Of a stretch of DNA of 64,000 nucleotides, positions 25,269 through 37,500 are shown one piece after another. The translations under genes and the position numbers were made by a program. The stretch comes from Nymphaea colorata. Taxonomy: Eukaryota; Streptophyta; Magnoliopsida; Nymphaeales; Nymphaeaceae. The number at the start of each line of letters is the position of its first letter. Position 1 is the first letter of the stretch. Below the pieces are notes generated by a model that saw only the letters and a list, made by a program, of their open reading frames with translations, did no database searches and was not told where the DNA came from. The stretch lies in contig NC_045151.1 in assembly GCF_008831285.2 (NCBI RefSeq), positions 987,544 through 1,051,543 on the forward strand, read 5' to 3'.

Positions 25269-26463
25269 AAGTGTCTTAATATTGATGAATTACTGCTATT
25301 TTTGTTAAGATTTCACATTGTCTAAGCTATGGTGGGTTTTTTATGGAAAACATCTAGGGATTGTCCTTCTCGGATCTCATGGACAGTATGGCAAATGTTG
25401 TTACAAGTATTGCAAAACATTTGGAGCAAGTTTCTCCAGCTTTTGCGGTATGGTTCATTGACCAGATCTATGAATTGGTTGTTTTGTGTTTCCCAAGATA
25501 GTTTGGTTGCAATATTACTGTTGTATAGCCACTGGTTCACTATAATAAGGAAGTGCCTGTATTTGAAGGGCTTCAGGTCGCTGGTTTTGGTATTTGAATT
25601 TTGGACTCATAAAATCAGCTGCCCACGTTTTAATAGTCTGGTGTTGGAAACTAATATTCTTCTTGAGGATTTATCTTTCATAGCAGAAAGAAAAGATAGA
25701 GGGAGTTGCCTGGTAAATTGTTAATTACGTGTATGTCTTTTTACTATGTTCGGGATTTACAAAACATATTGAAGTGGATTGCCACTATGTTCGGGATTTA
25801 GTTCAAGAAGGAATTATTAGCACTATTCATGTCTCTTCCAAAGGAATTATTAGCACTATTCATGACTCATGTCACGTAGATTTCATAAAAACAGCTGCCC
25901 ACGTATGTGTAACTTTCTATCTCTCTCTCTTGTGGCCATCGAAATCACCAACCTGTCATCACCCATCAGCAATGGACCCCCTCTTCTCCTCTACATGAAG
26001 ACATCGCGAAGCTTAGTTGTGAAGATATTGTAAATCAATGGAGTCTACGTATACTTTTTTCTTACATTTCGGAGAAGCTTAGTTGTCTGTTATTTCTTGG
26101 AGAAGCTTAATTGCTAAATCTTTTCCCATCTATCTTATCTCTTCCTTCTTCTTGCTTGCAATTCATTATCGTGTTTTTTTTGTCTACAATCATATCTAGA
26201 GGAAGCATAGGTGCTCATTGAGGCCTTTTCTCTTGGTATGTTGGAATATTTGGAAATATGCTGGTATTTGATACAAACAACCGGTCTTACGACCCTAAAT
26301 GAAACGTAGCATGCATACTTAGATCTTCTGTCAAAATCATCTTCCAAACCACTTCTCTAATCTGTTGCCTTTAGGTTCCACACAACTTAAATTTTGGTCG
26401 AACTTGTTGAAACAGTTGACGAATATAGGTTAGACCTTGTAAATGAGGGAAAACGACATTAAA
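25269..26463 (+). repeat. partial duplicate of the 52.35-53.62 kb region, with a DUF1664 exon
   Basis: Nearly identical to 52351-53622 in the same orientation. Small differences include the loss of about 76 bases corresponding to 53513-53588. It contains an exon-like block at 25358-25447 that keeps acceptor and donor and encodes GLSFSDLMDSMANVVTSIAK and ten further residues, matching the DUF1664 exon at 52439-52528. At about 25750-25835 it also carries the copia RNase H tail (TKHIEVDCHYVRDLVQEGI). With no preceding exons it is non-functional as a gene. The gypsy LTR ends two bases to its left. Confidence 0.85.
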
Positions 26464-28559
26464 TTACCAAAAAGACAACAATTACCAAAAAAAGCACTCA
26501 AACCACCTTCAATTGAAGCGATCATTTATCACCGACCCTGCAGGCCATTCCTGCGCGTGCTCATATGGACATCAGACAGCATTCCTTTTTGCCGGCACCC
26601 TTTCACCAACCGGAAGAACGAAGTCATCCCACCGGAAATTCCATCCACGCTTTTCGCACCTTGCAGGGATGTGAACCAATGTCCATGCAGTTAGTTGCGC
26701 TTGTCGATTAACGATGGGTCCCCGAACTGAGTTACTGACGGCTGCCTGCAGGGCTGCAACATTGCCAATGGCTCCTTCCCAAGGCCAGAAACAGTTCTCC
26801 ATCTAATCGAGTCGGCACCCAGTTTGGAATTGCCATTAGCCCTTCCGTTGACACCATTCTCGGCTAGAAAACCTTCGCGGAGACCATATCGGACGTCTTC
26901 GGCAGCCCCTAGTATGGCAGGAAGGAGGACTGGTCCACTCTCGAATGTTTGCTTGAAACTGATAGCATGGGATTCTCCACATCTTCCGGCGAGGACTCCA
27001 TACTGGGCATTGCCTTCAGCATCGCCGGAGTCATGTCCCATGTAGGGGACGATAGCCGGTGACCCTCACCTTGGTCATTCCTATCCACTCCAACCCTCCC
27101 ATTCCCCGCTCCCCAACTGACACCACCGCCGTCTTCTTTGTTCTCTTGTCCCCACTGCCACCATCCGTCAGCATTCTCCCTAGCCTTCCTCCAAGCCTCT
27201 CAGAGTTGCAGTAGGCGGATGAAATGCCTCCCACCACCATTGTGACCTGTTCAGCCTCCAATGCGCCTTGAGTTGCTTCTTGCTCACTGGGGATATTGCT
27301 AGAACCGACGTTATCGGTGCTTAATTTCATCTTGCACTGCCACTGGTGTAATTAAAATTTAATTTCCAGCCTCAATATGTGTCGACACTTATTTAGAAAT
27401 GAAGTTAAAAAAAATAAAGAACATTAATGTTTCGTTCCATATTAGCCGATACTTGGAAGGGGCGGTTTCGAGCCCATTATTGTACCAATTTTTTGGCAAT
27501 TTGGTTCATCCATACGGGCTGATAGGAACTGATATGGAAAACCTGACTCAGACCAGCAATGGGTTAGATTTGGTTAACTACTGGAAACCATTCTCATCTG
27601 AGCACTGGTCTGTAAAATTGTATGAGATGCGTCCTTTTCAAAATCCCTGTATGGAGTGCCCCAAGTTTATCTTGTGGCCAAGAAGAAGTTATTACATTTT
27701 GGTAAGGAGATCCACAAAATTCAAATGAGTTTCCATGTGAAAGAATAAATTGACAACCAAAGATGACACAGAAGTGAAAAAAAACGAAGAACCTAGAACC
27801 ACCAATCTGGTCAAGATATGTCGATGTCTCAGTTGTGTAATTTTGAAGAATGATACAGCCTGTTTTTTTCTTGTGACAATTTCAAAATAGCTTCTAATTA
27901 ATTTTAAATAATCAAAGCATCAGAAAAAAGGAAACTAGCCAAAAAAAAGAAAAAAATCGTAGCAGCTTGCCACCCTTTCGACGAAAGCGCATGCAAAAGT
28001 TGCATATTGCACCAATATTGATTTCATTAAAAAAAATTCAACTCCTGGCGCCACATTACCCCAATGCTCTGAATCAGCCCGTGGGGAACTTCTTCAATCA
28101 TATGACAGATTTGGTTTCCTTGGATTTAAACGCCTCCTTTTCATTTTGTAATATTAAAGATCTAAACTAAAATTATCAAAGAATATTGATTCTAAAGTGA
28201 AGTTGCATGAAGTCATGAACCTTTTTTGTCCCTATACGTACGGTACTTTATGGTTTGAAATACTGAAGATCTAAATTGAAATTCTCAAACAATAATGATT
28301 CTGCAACGAAGTTGCAAAAATCTGTCTTACGCCCAGGGCCGGCCCGGACCCAGCCCGATAGCCCGGTACCCGACCCGAACCCGGCCCAGGCTCGGCCCGT
28401 TGGGCCGCTCAGCCTGACCCGGCCCCGGCCGGGCCCGACCTCTTGACCCCCCTTTCCCTGCCCTCTTGAATGAAACCATTTTCCTTTTCTATATATACAA
28501 ATTACAATAGTGACAACGATGGATGATCAAAATTGTTCAACTTAATACAGAATCAGTAA
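26464..28559. other. spacer downstream of the YLPM1-like gene
   Basis: From about 26560 to 27330 the DNA is GC-richer than its surroundings and has open frames on both strands, but none gives convincing family motifs. It may be a decayed gene or transposon piece. At 28331-28450 a dense run of GGCCCGG/CCCGACC words starts near CAGGGCCGGCCC, resembling hAT-type terminal sequence. The rest is AT-rich. Confidence 0.45.
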
Positions 28560-31500
28560 CTAATCATCCTCCACATCAAGCCCACCGATGCGCTGTCGTC
28601 TTCTATCGAAAACGGCACGGAAAGACTCCTGCTCTGCACGGATATGCTCAAGAAACATAGTTCGCCTCTTTGACTCCCCGGAACTACCATGGTCACTCTC
28701 ACTTGCAGTTTCTTCTTCAGGTAATGGATTGGAGTCCTTTCAAATGAACACCACCACGAAGTGAGCAAAAGGGTACAGCTAGCATAAAGAAAAATTTACC
28801 GTGGAATTCACGTGACGTGAGTGAGAACTAGTTAATGTGTCCTATCGCCTACCGACATAAGTGAAGGAGCAACCTATGTCAACTTCACGTTTGGTTTGCT
28901 TCCAAACGACCCTTAGCAGATGGTCAAAACAAAAATGCAATGTTTTTATTGTTTCTGGCAAACTGCAATTAAATTCAGGTTCAAATTAGCATGTCAATGG
29001 AGATCATGCAGAAATGAATAAACCATATGTTTATCCAGACTCCAATATGTTAAAACAAGCCAAGAAACGCTGAGATGCAGGTTCTTTATAGTTGGACATG
29101 GCATGACTTGAATAAGGGCAAGCAGACTGACCGTCCAAAGCATGCTTCTTTGTTTATGATATGAGCTCAATCAATGGAATATTAACACCCATTGTGGATA
29201 AGCAGCAAATAAGAGAGGTGAAACTCAATCGGCTAAAAAATAAAAAACAGCAGAATCTCTTGGCAACCAGCAGAGACAGCAATAGCCATACCTCCAAAAA
29301 AAAAAAAAAAAAAAAAGAGCGTGAGAACTGCAAAAAACAAGTAAAGCCAGACAAAATACGGAATCGCTGCTTTACAGACAGCAGTACTGGCTTGAGATGC
29401 GCATAGGCAGTTCCTGTCTGACATGAACTCAGATCAAGTCATCACCAGTTTGTGTCACCCAGTAACTTGGACCACAACTCAACCAGATCAAGAACTCCTG
29501 TTGTCAGGTCACTTAATAAGGTGAAATGGATGGCGATCTGAACTTATTTATCTGATACACCATAATGTAATTTTAGATTTATCTTTCCTCGGACTCTGCT
29601 CAGAGGGGAAAAGACATCTGTTCCATTTCTATACATCCCAGTTTTAAGTTTTATACCATGAATCTTCTGTTCCTTGTGGATGCAACTGGAGACAATATTC
29701 TGTCCCCACAATAACTAAAACCAAGCATCTTTTTCTACTCCAAAGCATAAGAAACATAATTAGCGGGGCTTTAAAGCATAACCCAACACAAAATTAGCCG
29801 CTTACAATCTTAAAGGATAACTTGAACTTCCTAGTACCAAAGACACAAGAAGATAGACTTGAGACTAAATTCTTGAGTCTTATTCAAGTTCATATCAGCT
29901 CTAACTGAACACTTGTACTTTTCCTTGAGCAAATTGTCCTTCATCTAATGAATAAAAACAGGATAGGAAATACAGATACTCCTCTTATATAGAAATGCAA
30001 CAATACTTTAAGATGCTCAAAGATAATAATAGACAAAGATACTGAAAACAAAAATAATGGGTTTGATTAACATGCATGTTGTTTACTATGGTTAAAAGAA
30101 TATGACGAACAGATCACTCACCAAATTGTAACCCGCTCCAGGTCCAATTATCAGAGACTTAGACTTCTTTCCAACTCCTATAGCAAAGCCACTCCGTCCT
30201 TCCTGCACAAGCAAGAATCTGCTAAGCAAAAAACCATGCAACTGGTAACTGTGAATGCAGGTGAACAAGTGCCAGTTGATGCAGGACTCATGATTGCCAG
30301 TTGTAACATGGGCATACCTAAAAGGCACAAGCTATGTAACATTGCCCCACTTTCATATTCTAAGTCATATAAAAATGGATACGACACAAGGGGAAGTTGA
30401 GGTGCCCCACTGGCATAGCCTACCAGCAGAAGACAATGCAACATGTAGAGGATGCAGACACAAAAGAGAAACAAAAAAAATGTCAGTAATATGTGTACAT
30501 GCAAGTGACGCAGAGAAATCCACGACATTGCCAAATAAAAAAAATGCCACTGCCCACTGAATTATGCACATGTTTTCATGTAGAAATTCATTCTTATGAA
30601 GCATGATGCTTCTGCAGAAAAGAGAAATCGAGAGAATCTCACCACAAAATTAAGACCAGCTGGGATCAAATGACTTACATGATCACCCCAACGGACGGAT
30701 TTATCTCCCTTGCCATATGCCTGTATCAGTCCAGAGAGTGCAGTCTGAGACGTATTCTTAGGTGGTTTTACCACATCAGCAACCTCATCCATATTCGTGG
30801 ACCATTTACTTTTCTCTGTTTCTTTAACTTCTTTTAACGAGTCAGAAATTTCAGCTTGCCACCTCTGCCCAATTCCAGACTGATGCCCTAAGAAAACCAA
30901 CAAAAGCAATCACACAAGAATAAGATGCAAACCATTATTCATCCCACAGAGATGCAAACCAAGGCAGAAGGAAAGTACAGCATGGCAAAAGAGAGGAAGA
31001 ATGAGAAACAGGAAGAAGGGATAGTTTGTGGTAAAACAATGCATACCCTCAATGCACCTTCTCATTTTAAAAACATTTCCACATGATTGATCAGCTTTCC
31101 CTTCACAAAATATAAATATAATTTCCCAACAATGGAACTAAAATATATTTAGGAATATGAACCTATATAACCACTATGTACCCCAGCAGTTAGAAAAAGA
31201 AAAACGAAAGAAAAAAAAAAACCACACACTTGACGAGGGAGAGGATTCCCAACCTTTTATTAACAGGCCAAAGAAAAAACGAAAACACACAGAGTACAGT
31301 AGATTTATACAACCAGCCCAACAAATGGGCTTACAGAATTCCAAAGAAAAAAGGCAACTGCCCCAAATTTTGCAATTATCAGTGAAAGCCGAGTCAGAAG
31401 ATTTATTCTAAAAGGTTACGAAAAGGATATGTACTTTCATATTCATAATCTGGTGATGGGGAATCAGGATTCTGTATAAATTTCTCATCGTTCTTCAAAA

Positions 31501-34500
31501 GGGGTTCTTCCATACTGCAGTCCACTTCCTCCATATCCATCTCCACTTGTAAGCAAGACATTATCATGGACAGGTGTACTTTCTTGCACTACTAACAAAA
31601 GAAACAAGGCTATTTGGAGAAAAATGACAAGGTTCAGATAAAGCAGAACAATCAGCATAGGATTTTTGTGGAGAAAGGTCAAGCTAAAAATACATCTATA
31701 CATGTAATGAAAACAGTATGTTATGCTTCATTAACAAAAATCAGTCATACATGTAAAACATTCCATATATCATATCATGGATGATATCAAACGTTCAAAG
31801 CCCAAACCATACTCGTCAATATCCCAATCATTCGGTTGTTACTGACAAGAGTGTTCTAAACGAACAACTAGCAAGTCAGACTAGTCAGCCATTTAACTTA
31901 GTCTATCTTTCCCACCTAGTTAGTTGGAAAGTACTGAAGGAAACATTAATTAGTTAGTAATGGAACCTCAGCAAGATGTCTCCGCTTATATGTATGTGTA
32001 TATCGCATATGCACATGTACATACAGCACACACACACACACACAGAGGTACTAACAAAGGCAAAAGAAAAAGTCTTAACGAATGCACCTAAGGCCCAAAA
32101 GCTTAACTAATCAATTAATGGTCCTGAAACCATGGCCCAGCCAACAAGGATTAGCCGATAGCCGATAGTCCCCAACTAGTCGCTAGGTTGACAGTTGTTC
32201 ATCAGGAGACATCCACCACCTAGGAATGTACAAAATACTCTAACCTAAACTTGGTGGAAATTGAGAAAGAAAAAAAGGAATGTAAAATCATCATTATTCC
32301 CAACACTTACCACCAGCCACTGAAATACCAAGTTCACCTTTCCTCTTACTCAAGTACAGAGGCATGAAAAATAATGTGTGAAAAAGAAAACACAATCAAA
32401 GAACATCAAATGGGTAGTAGTAGTAAACAGAGCACATTGACGGAAAAAGCGTACTTTCATGGTACAAATGGAAAAAGCACATTTTCAGACAATATATCAA
32501 CCAATATAACTTTTTTGTCATAACAACATGGATGAAATAAGCACACGTTTTCTCATCTCTAAAACAGAAATAATTACCTCTGCAATCCCTTGGTCATTCA
32601 GATCATCATCGTGGAATAGCCACTGCAATAAAAAATGAAAAGGGAAGGTTACTAGATGATCTAATCATGTAGCTGAAGACAACTGCAGCACCATTGATGA
32701 TCAGGTTAGTAAATGCCAATGGAATAAATGATGCGAGCACCAGCGCAGACCTGGGTATTTAGTTGTAGATATAAAGGGGGAGTGTGTTCCCATTTATTTG
32801 CCATTTTCTGAATGTCCTCAGAAGTAAAGCCATGCACATTCCTAGCCGCACATCCCTAATTTGGCATAAACCAACATATTGTAAAGGAGAACTACAACAT
32901 GTTAACGCAAAGATGTGCTCAGTTTACATTTGTAAGCATCAAAAGTGGAAAGTGAATAATATTTATGTTTGGCATCAGATGGATAAGAAGAACAATAGAG
33001 TTCAGGACTTAGGGAAGAAAAAGACAAGGGTAAGGCCTGCATATATGAACATAAAATACTAGCATCATGAGCTACACCTTTTTCTAACTACATCAAAACA
33101 GAGAGGCTCTCAGTGGTGCTAATATCAAAATCTTTAAGCCTTTAATACTTGCAAAAACAACAGAAGGTCTCAGGATATTCTGAAGATCTAGTTCCTTTGA
33201 GAAACCCAAGAAAATATATCTAAAGAAAATCATAATACGTTGAAATATTTCCAGTCAAATACCCCTTCTATGCTGTAGGTTACAACGGTACCACGTATAA
33301 GTGGTAACATGAATGAATCACGTTGAGCTTGCAAAAATATCAAAGCTACAAGAAACCACCCTCAAGTTTTTCATAACTTTGCAACACAAATATTTCCATT
33401 GAAAACAAAAAGCGAGATTTTAAGATAAATCTCCATTAGTCCATATAATACTTGAATTAGTGGAAACACAATAGACATCAATCTTGCATCTAATGCGCCC
33501 GCTCCCCCCTTCATAACTTTGCAACACAAATATTTCCATTGAAAACTGTTGACGGATCTTGATGTATGGGTCCGGGTCTGGATCCGATCCATTGTGTCCT
33601 AGTTAGGGCATACTTATACCATTGTAAACTCTAATCTTGTGAGTTAATGAAGTTTCTAAGAGAGAGAGAGTATGGCGGCTAGTGGGCACCAGACCTCCTT
33701 ACCCGTGGTTTTTTTCCCTCTAGTTGAGGGTTTTTCCACGTTACATCTGTGTTTGATCTTTGGTTCTTGTGCATCTATTATTTCTACATGGTATCAGAGC
33801 TAGCGAGCTTGGAAAATTTTTTTTAGGGTTGTGAAGTTCCAACCCTGGACCACTTGCTGCTGCCACTGCTCCTGTCGCCGCTGCCGCCGCCCGGCTGCAT
33901 CGCCTGAGACCCTCTGCTCTTTCGCCGCGGCCATCTATCATTGCTGCTCCTTTGCCGCCCGTGCCCTAGTCGTGCACGTGCCCTAGCCCGTGCCCTAGAT
34001 CTGTCGTTCTACTCCAATGCCGCTGATTGCTCCAGCGTCGCCCGACCAGGCTCCAGCGCCGTCCGACCAGATCCCAGCGTCTCTGCATCGTCTACTGCCC
34101 TCTGAGCCACCTGACTTGATCCTTGCTATCGGTGACTCTAAGGTGCGCTGTTCTCAGGGGTTGCAGTCAGCAGTGTGTAGTTGGTGATCATGGCCGACTC
34201 GTCTTCCTCCTCCACAGTCCATACCGATCAGCCTGATGTTGGGACCGTGAGAACTGATAATGTACCGGTTCAAGTTACCACCATTTGACTTACCAAGGAG
34301 AATTATCTATGATGGTCTGCTGCAATTATTATGGGGATCACTGGTCGAGGACGAATTACCTATGTGAATGGTAGAAAGGTCGAACATGTTGTGGATAGTA
34401 TGGCTTGGGATACATGGTTTCTTGAGAACAACCAGGTTAATTCAGTGTCTTCAGATATTCAACCCCTTATTCTTCGTAAGAAGACTGCGAGGGATATGTG

Positions 34501-37500
34501 GATTATTTTGGAGCAGATGTATGGTCAAAAGAAAAGAAAAGTCCGTGTATATCAACTAATGAAGGACGTGTATGCTCTGCGCCAAGGGGACCTCTCGGCC
34601 GCAGATTTCTACGCAGCATTAAAATCTAAGTGGGAGGATCTTGACTACCATTCTGATCTTACATGGAGTTCTCCTCAAGACCAGACGCAGTATATGGCCA
34701 AGGAATGGGAGAATAGGGTATTCCTTTTCTTAGCTGGACTGAACGATGAGTTTGAAAATATAAGGAGTCAAATTCTTAGCTTTGAGGAATCCTTCAGTAT
34801 TGAAGATGTTTATTCTCGTGTTGAAGCTGAAGAGCAGAGGAGACTGATCACAAGTGGGAGAAAGGAGGATCTCATGTCTCACAATAAACGGTCTGCCTTC
34901 GTTAGTCGTATCTCTGTGGGAACTACCCGTTCTTCCCGTAAATGTACTCACTGCAAGAAACTTGGTCATATTGTGGACTTTTGTTGGGACCTGCATCCAG
35001 AGAAGAAGAATAGTAGGGGGCGGTCTTCTAGTGGGAAGAAGCCTATTTCTTATGCAACGAATCCTAGTGATGGTAAAGTTTTTATTTCTGCAGAACAGAT
35101 TCGTGAGTTGTGCACATATTTGAGCCAGATTGATGTTGGTCAGACACGTCAGATGAGGTGAAGGTCAATCAGGCACTAGCTGTTTCAGGTGAACAAGGTA
35201 CTTCTTGCATGGGAGAGTGGATTGTTGATAACGGTGCCACTCATCACATGACTGGCAACCCCAAACTCTTTCATGACTACAAGCTTCTTTGTTGAACAAT
35301 TTTTTAGTGCATGGTGCATTGCATGTTCCCCATCTTCCCTTAAATCTTTTATCTGAGCAAGATTACCAAGGAACTCAACTGTGAACTTATATTTTCTGAA
35401 AAACGTTGTGTTTTGCAGAACTTGGTGATAGGAAAGAAGATTGAGATTGGTTTTGTGTATGATGGGTTATATCGGCTTCCTATACGCGTTGCCACAGCCC
35501 TTATGTCAGCAATTAGCAGGACAGAGAAGAAGAAGGAAGAGTGTCGTCAGTTATTTTTATATTGGCATGAACACCTTGCTCATCTCCCTTTTGGGATTTT
35601 GAAACAATTGTTCCCTGAATTATGTTCCAGTTTAAACATTTCCATGTTATCTTGTGATGTGTGTCAGTTTGCGAAGCATGTTAGAGCTTCGTATCCAATT
35701 TCAAATAGTCGTGCTAATAAAGCTTTCTCTTTTATTCATTATGATGTGTGGGGCCCTTCAGGCATTCATTCTCGTGGTGGTTTTCAATACTTTATGACTT
35801 TCATAGATGACTATTCCAGATGTACTTTTGTTTATCTGTTGAAAGACCATAGCGAAGTGCATCATATTATAGAAACCTTCATCCTCCTAGTGGAAAACCA
35901 GTATGGTGAGTCTGTCAAGACATTTCGGTCTGATAATGCTCGTGAGTATATGTGTCTTACTGTCGATGAATTCCTTCGAAAGAGGGGGATTGTTCATGAG
36001 ACATCATGTAGTTATACTGTAACGCGCGGCGTTTGGGGCGAATCGGGTCGGGTCCAGATCCGGACCCGAACCCAAACTCGTGAGGAGCCCGACGTGAGGG
36101 CCCTTCTCCCTCGCATCTCCCTTTTCTTCCTCGTCGCCTTCTTTCTTCTGTTTCGCCCGTGTGAGACCAGGAGGAGGACGAGGGAGCAGTGGCGACGCTG
36201 GAGCCGGCGGAGGAAGGAACGGCGGCGGCGGCGCCGGTGTCGGCATTTGGGTAAGCCCTCAACCTCTCCCTAACTCTTCCTTCTTCTCCTCCTCCCTCTC
36301 CCACTGTCTCTCGTCTCCCCTCTCCACCGAACGACTCTTCCCTCTCCCACTGTCTCTCATCTCCCCTCTCCACCGAACGACTCTCCTCACTCTCCACCGT
36401 CTCTCTCTCCTCTCACGTGCTCTCACCCTCACTGCCTTCGTTTTCCTTTTTTTTTGTATGGCAGACCCCTCCCTTGAGGCCCCTTTTCACTGATTTTGAT
36501 TTTATTATGGGTTTGGTCGTTTTGCAGCTAGGGGAAACGTATTCTTCCCCTCATAGCAGCGACTAGGTGGTGGAGTCTTGGCATGGTTTTTGCCGTTTGG
36601 AGATCGTTTGAGCGCTTGGGGTGGCTGTCGAAGGCGTTGCAACAATTTGGACTTTTGATTTGGGGTGAGCTAGATCTAATCAAGCCCAAACTATTGAATA
36701 TTATCGATTAGAGCATGTATAATTACTGCTTGAGCATACTAGAGTTTAGAATTGATGATTTGGGACACATGTTAGAGATTTTGTTTTTGGGGAAAGTAGG
36801 ATTATGTTGGAGAAGCGTTGATTCATGGCTATAATGATCATTTGCGCATGATGGGTTAACTTTTGAAACAATAGGGAAGCATGGTAAAATTTGAGATGTT
36901 GTGGGGAAGATTTAGAACCGTTGTTGCGAGCACGTGGCGCATGCTTTTGTGAATGAATGTATTTTGGCGTTATTTAGGGGGAATACGTATATTGGATGTA
37001 TCTTTGGGGTAGACGCTTTAACTATAGAAAGCATTTAAGAAGTGTTAAGGATGAACTGATTGAAGCATTGTGTTTTGACGTTGGTGGCATGCAACGGCAA
37101 GAGGTTGGGAAGTGGCCTATTGGAGAGCTTGTAGGTCGACACTACTCATCGACACCCTCTTGAGGCGATGACACGCGCCTCAATGCTTTTGTTTTGTACT
37201 TGCTTGGAATGTGTTGATAACTAGTAGAAATCTTATCTTTTGTTTATGTTTTCAGGTGCATCGGGCATGTCCCGTCGACCTTGAGCTACCTGATTCGAAG
37301 TTCAATGCATTTTGAAGAGTGTTGTGAGCGCGCCACAGATATGGCGACATTCCAGGCAAATCCCTGCCTGGGCAAGTGAATGATTGTGTGTTCCTAGGAT
37401 CATGGGATCCTAGGATTTGTGATGTGAATTGATTGATTGTTCCGTGAATGAATGTGTGTATGCATGTACATGAATTGATATAGGATATGAATTGTTTTTG

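Noticed and set aside
26572..27330. GC-richer open frames on both strands, including a VTLVIP...LPPSVS-like stretch
   Set aside because: A faint resemblance to plant glycosyltransferase N-termini was considered, but no catalytic or PSPG motif follows and frames are broken, so I do not call a gene.
35957..36493. Arg/Gly-rich and Pro-rich frames near the copia integrase
   Set aside because: They belong to the start of the nested solo LTR; the 35413 frame merely reads through from integrase into LTR.
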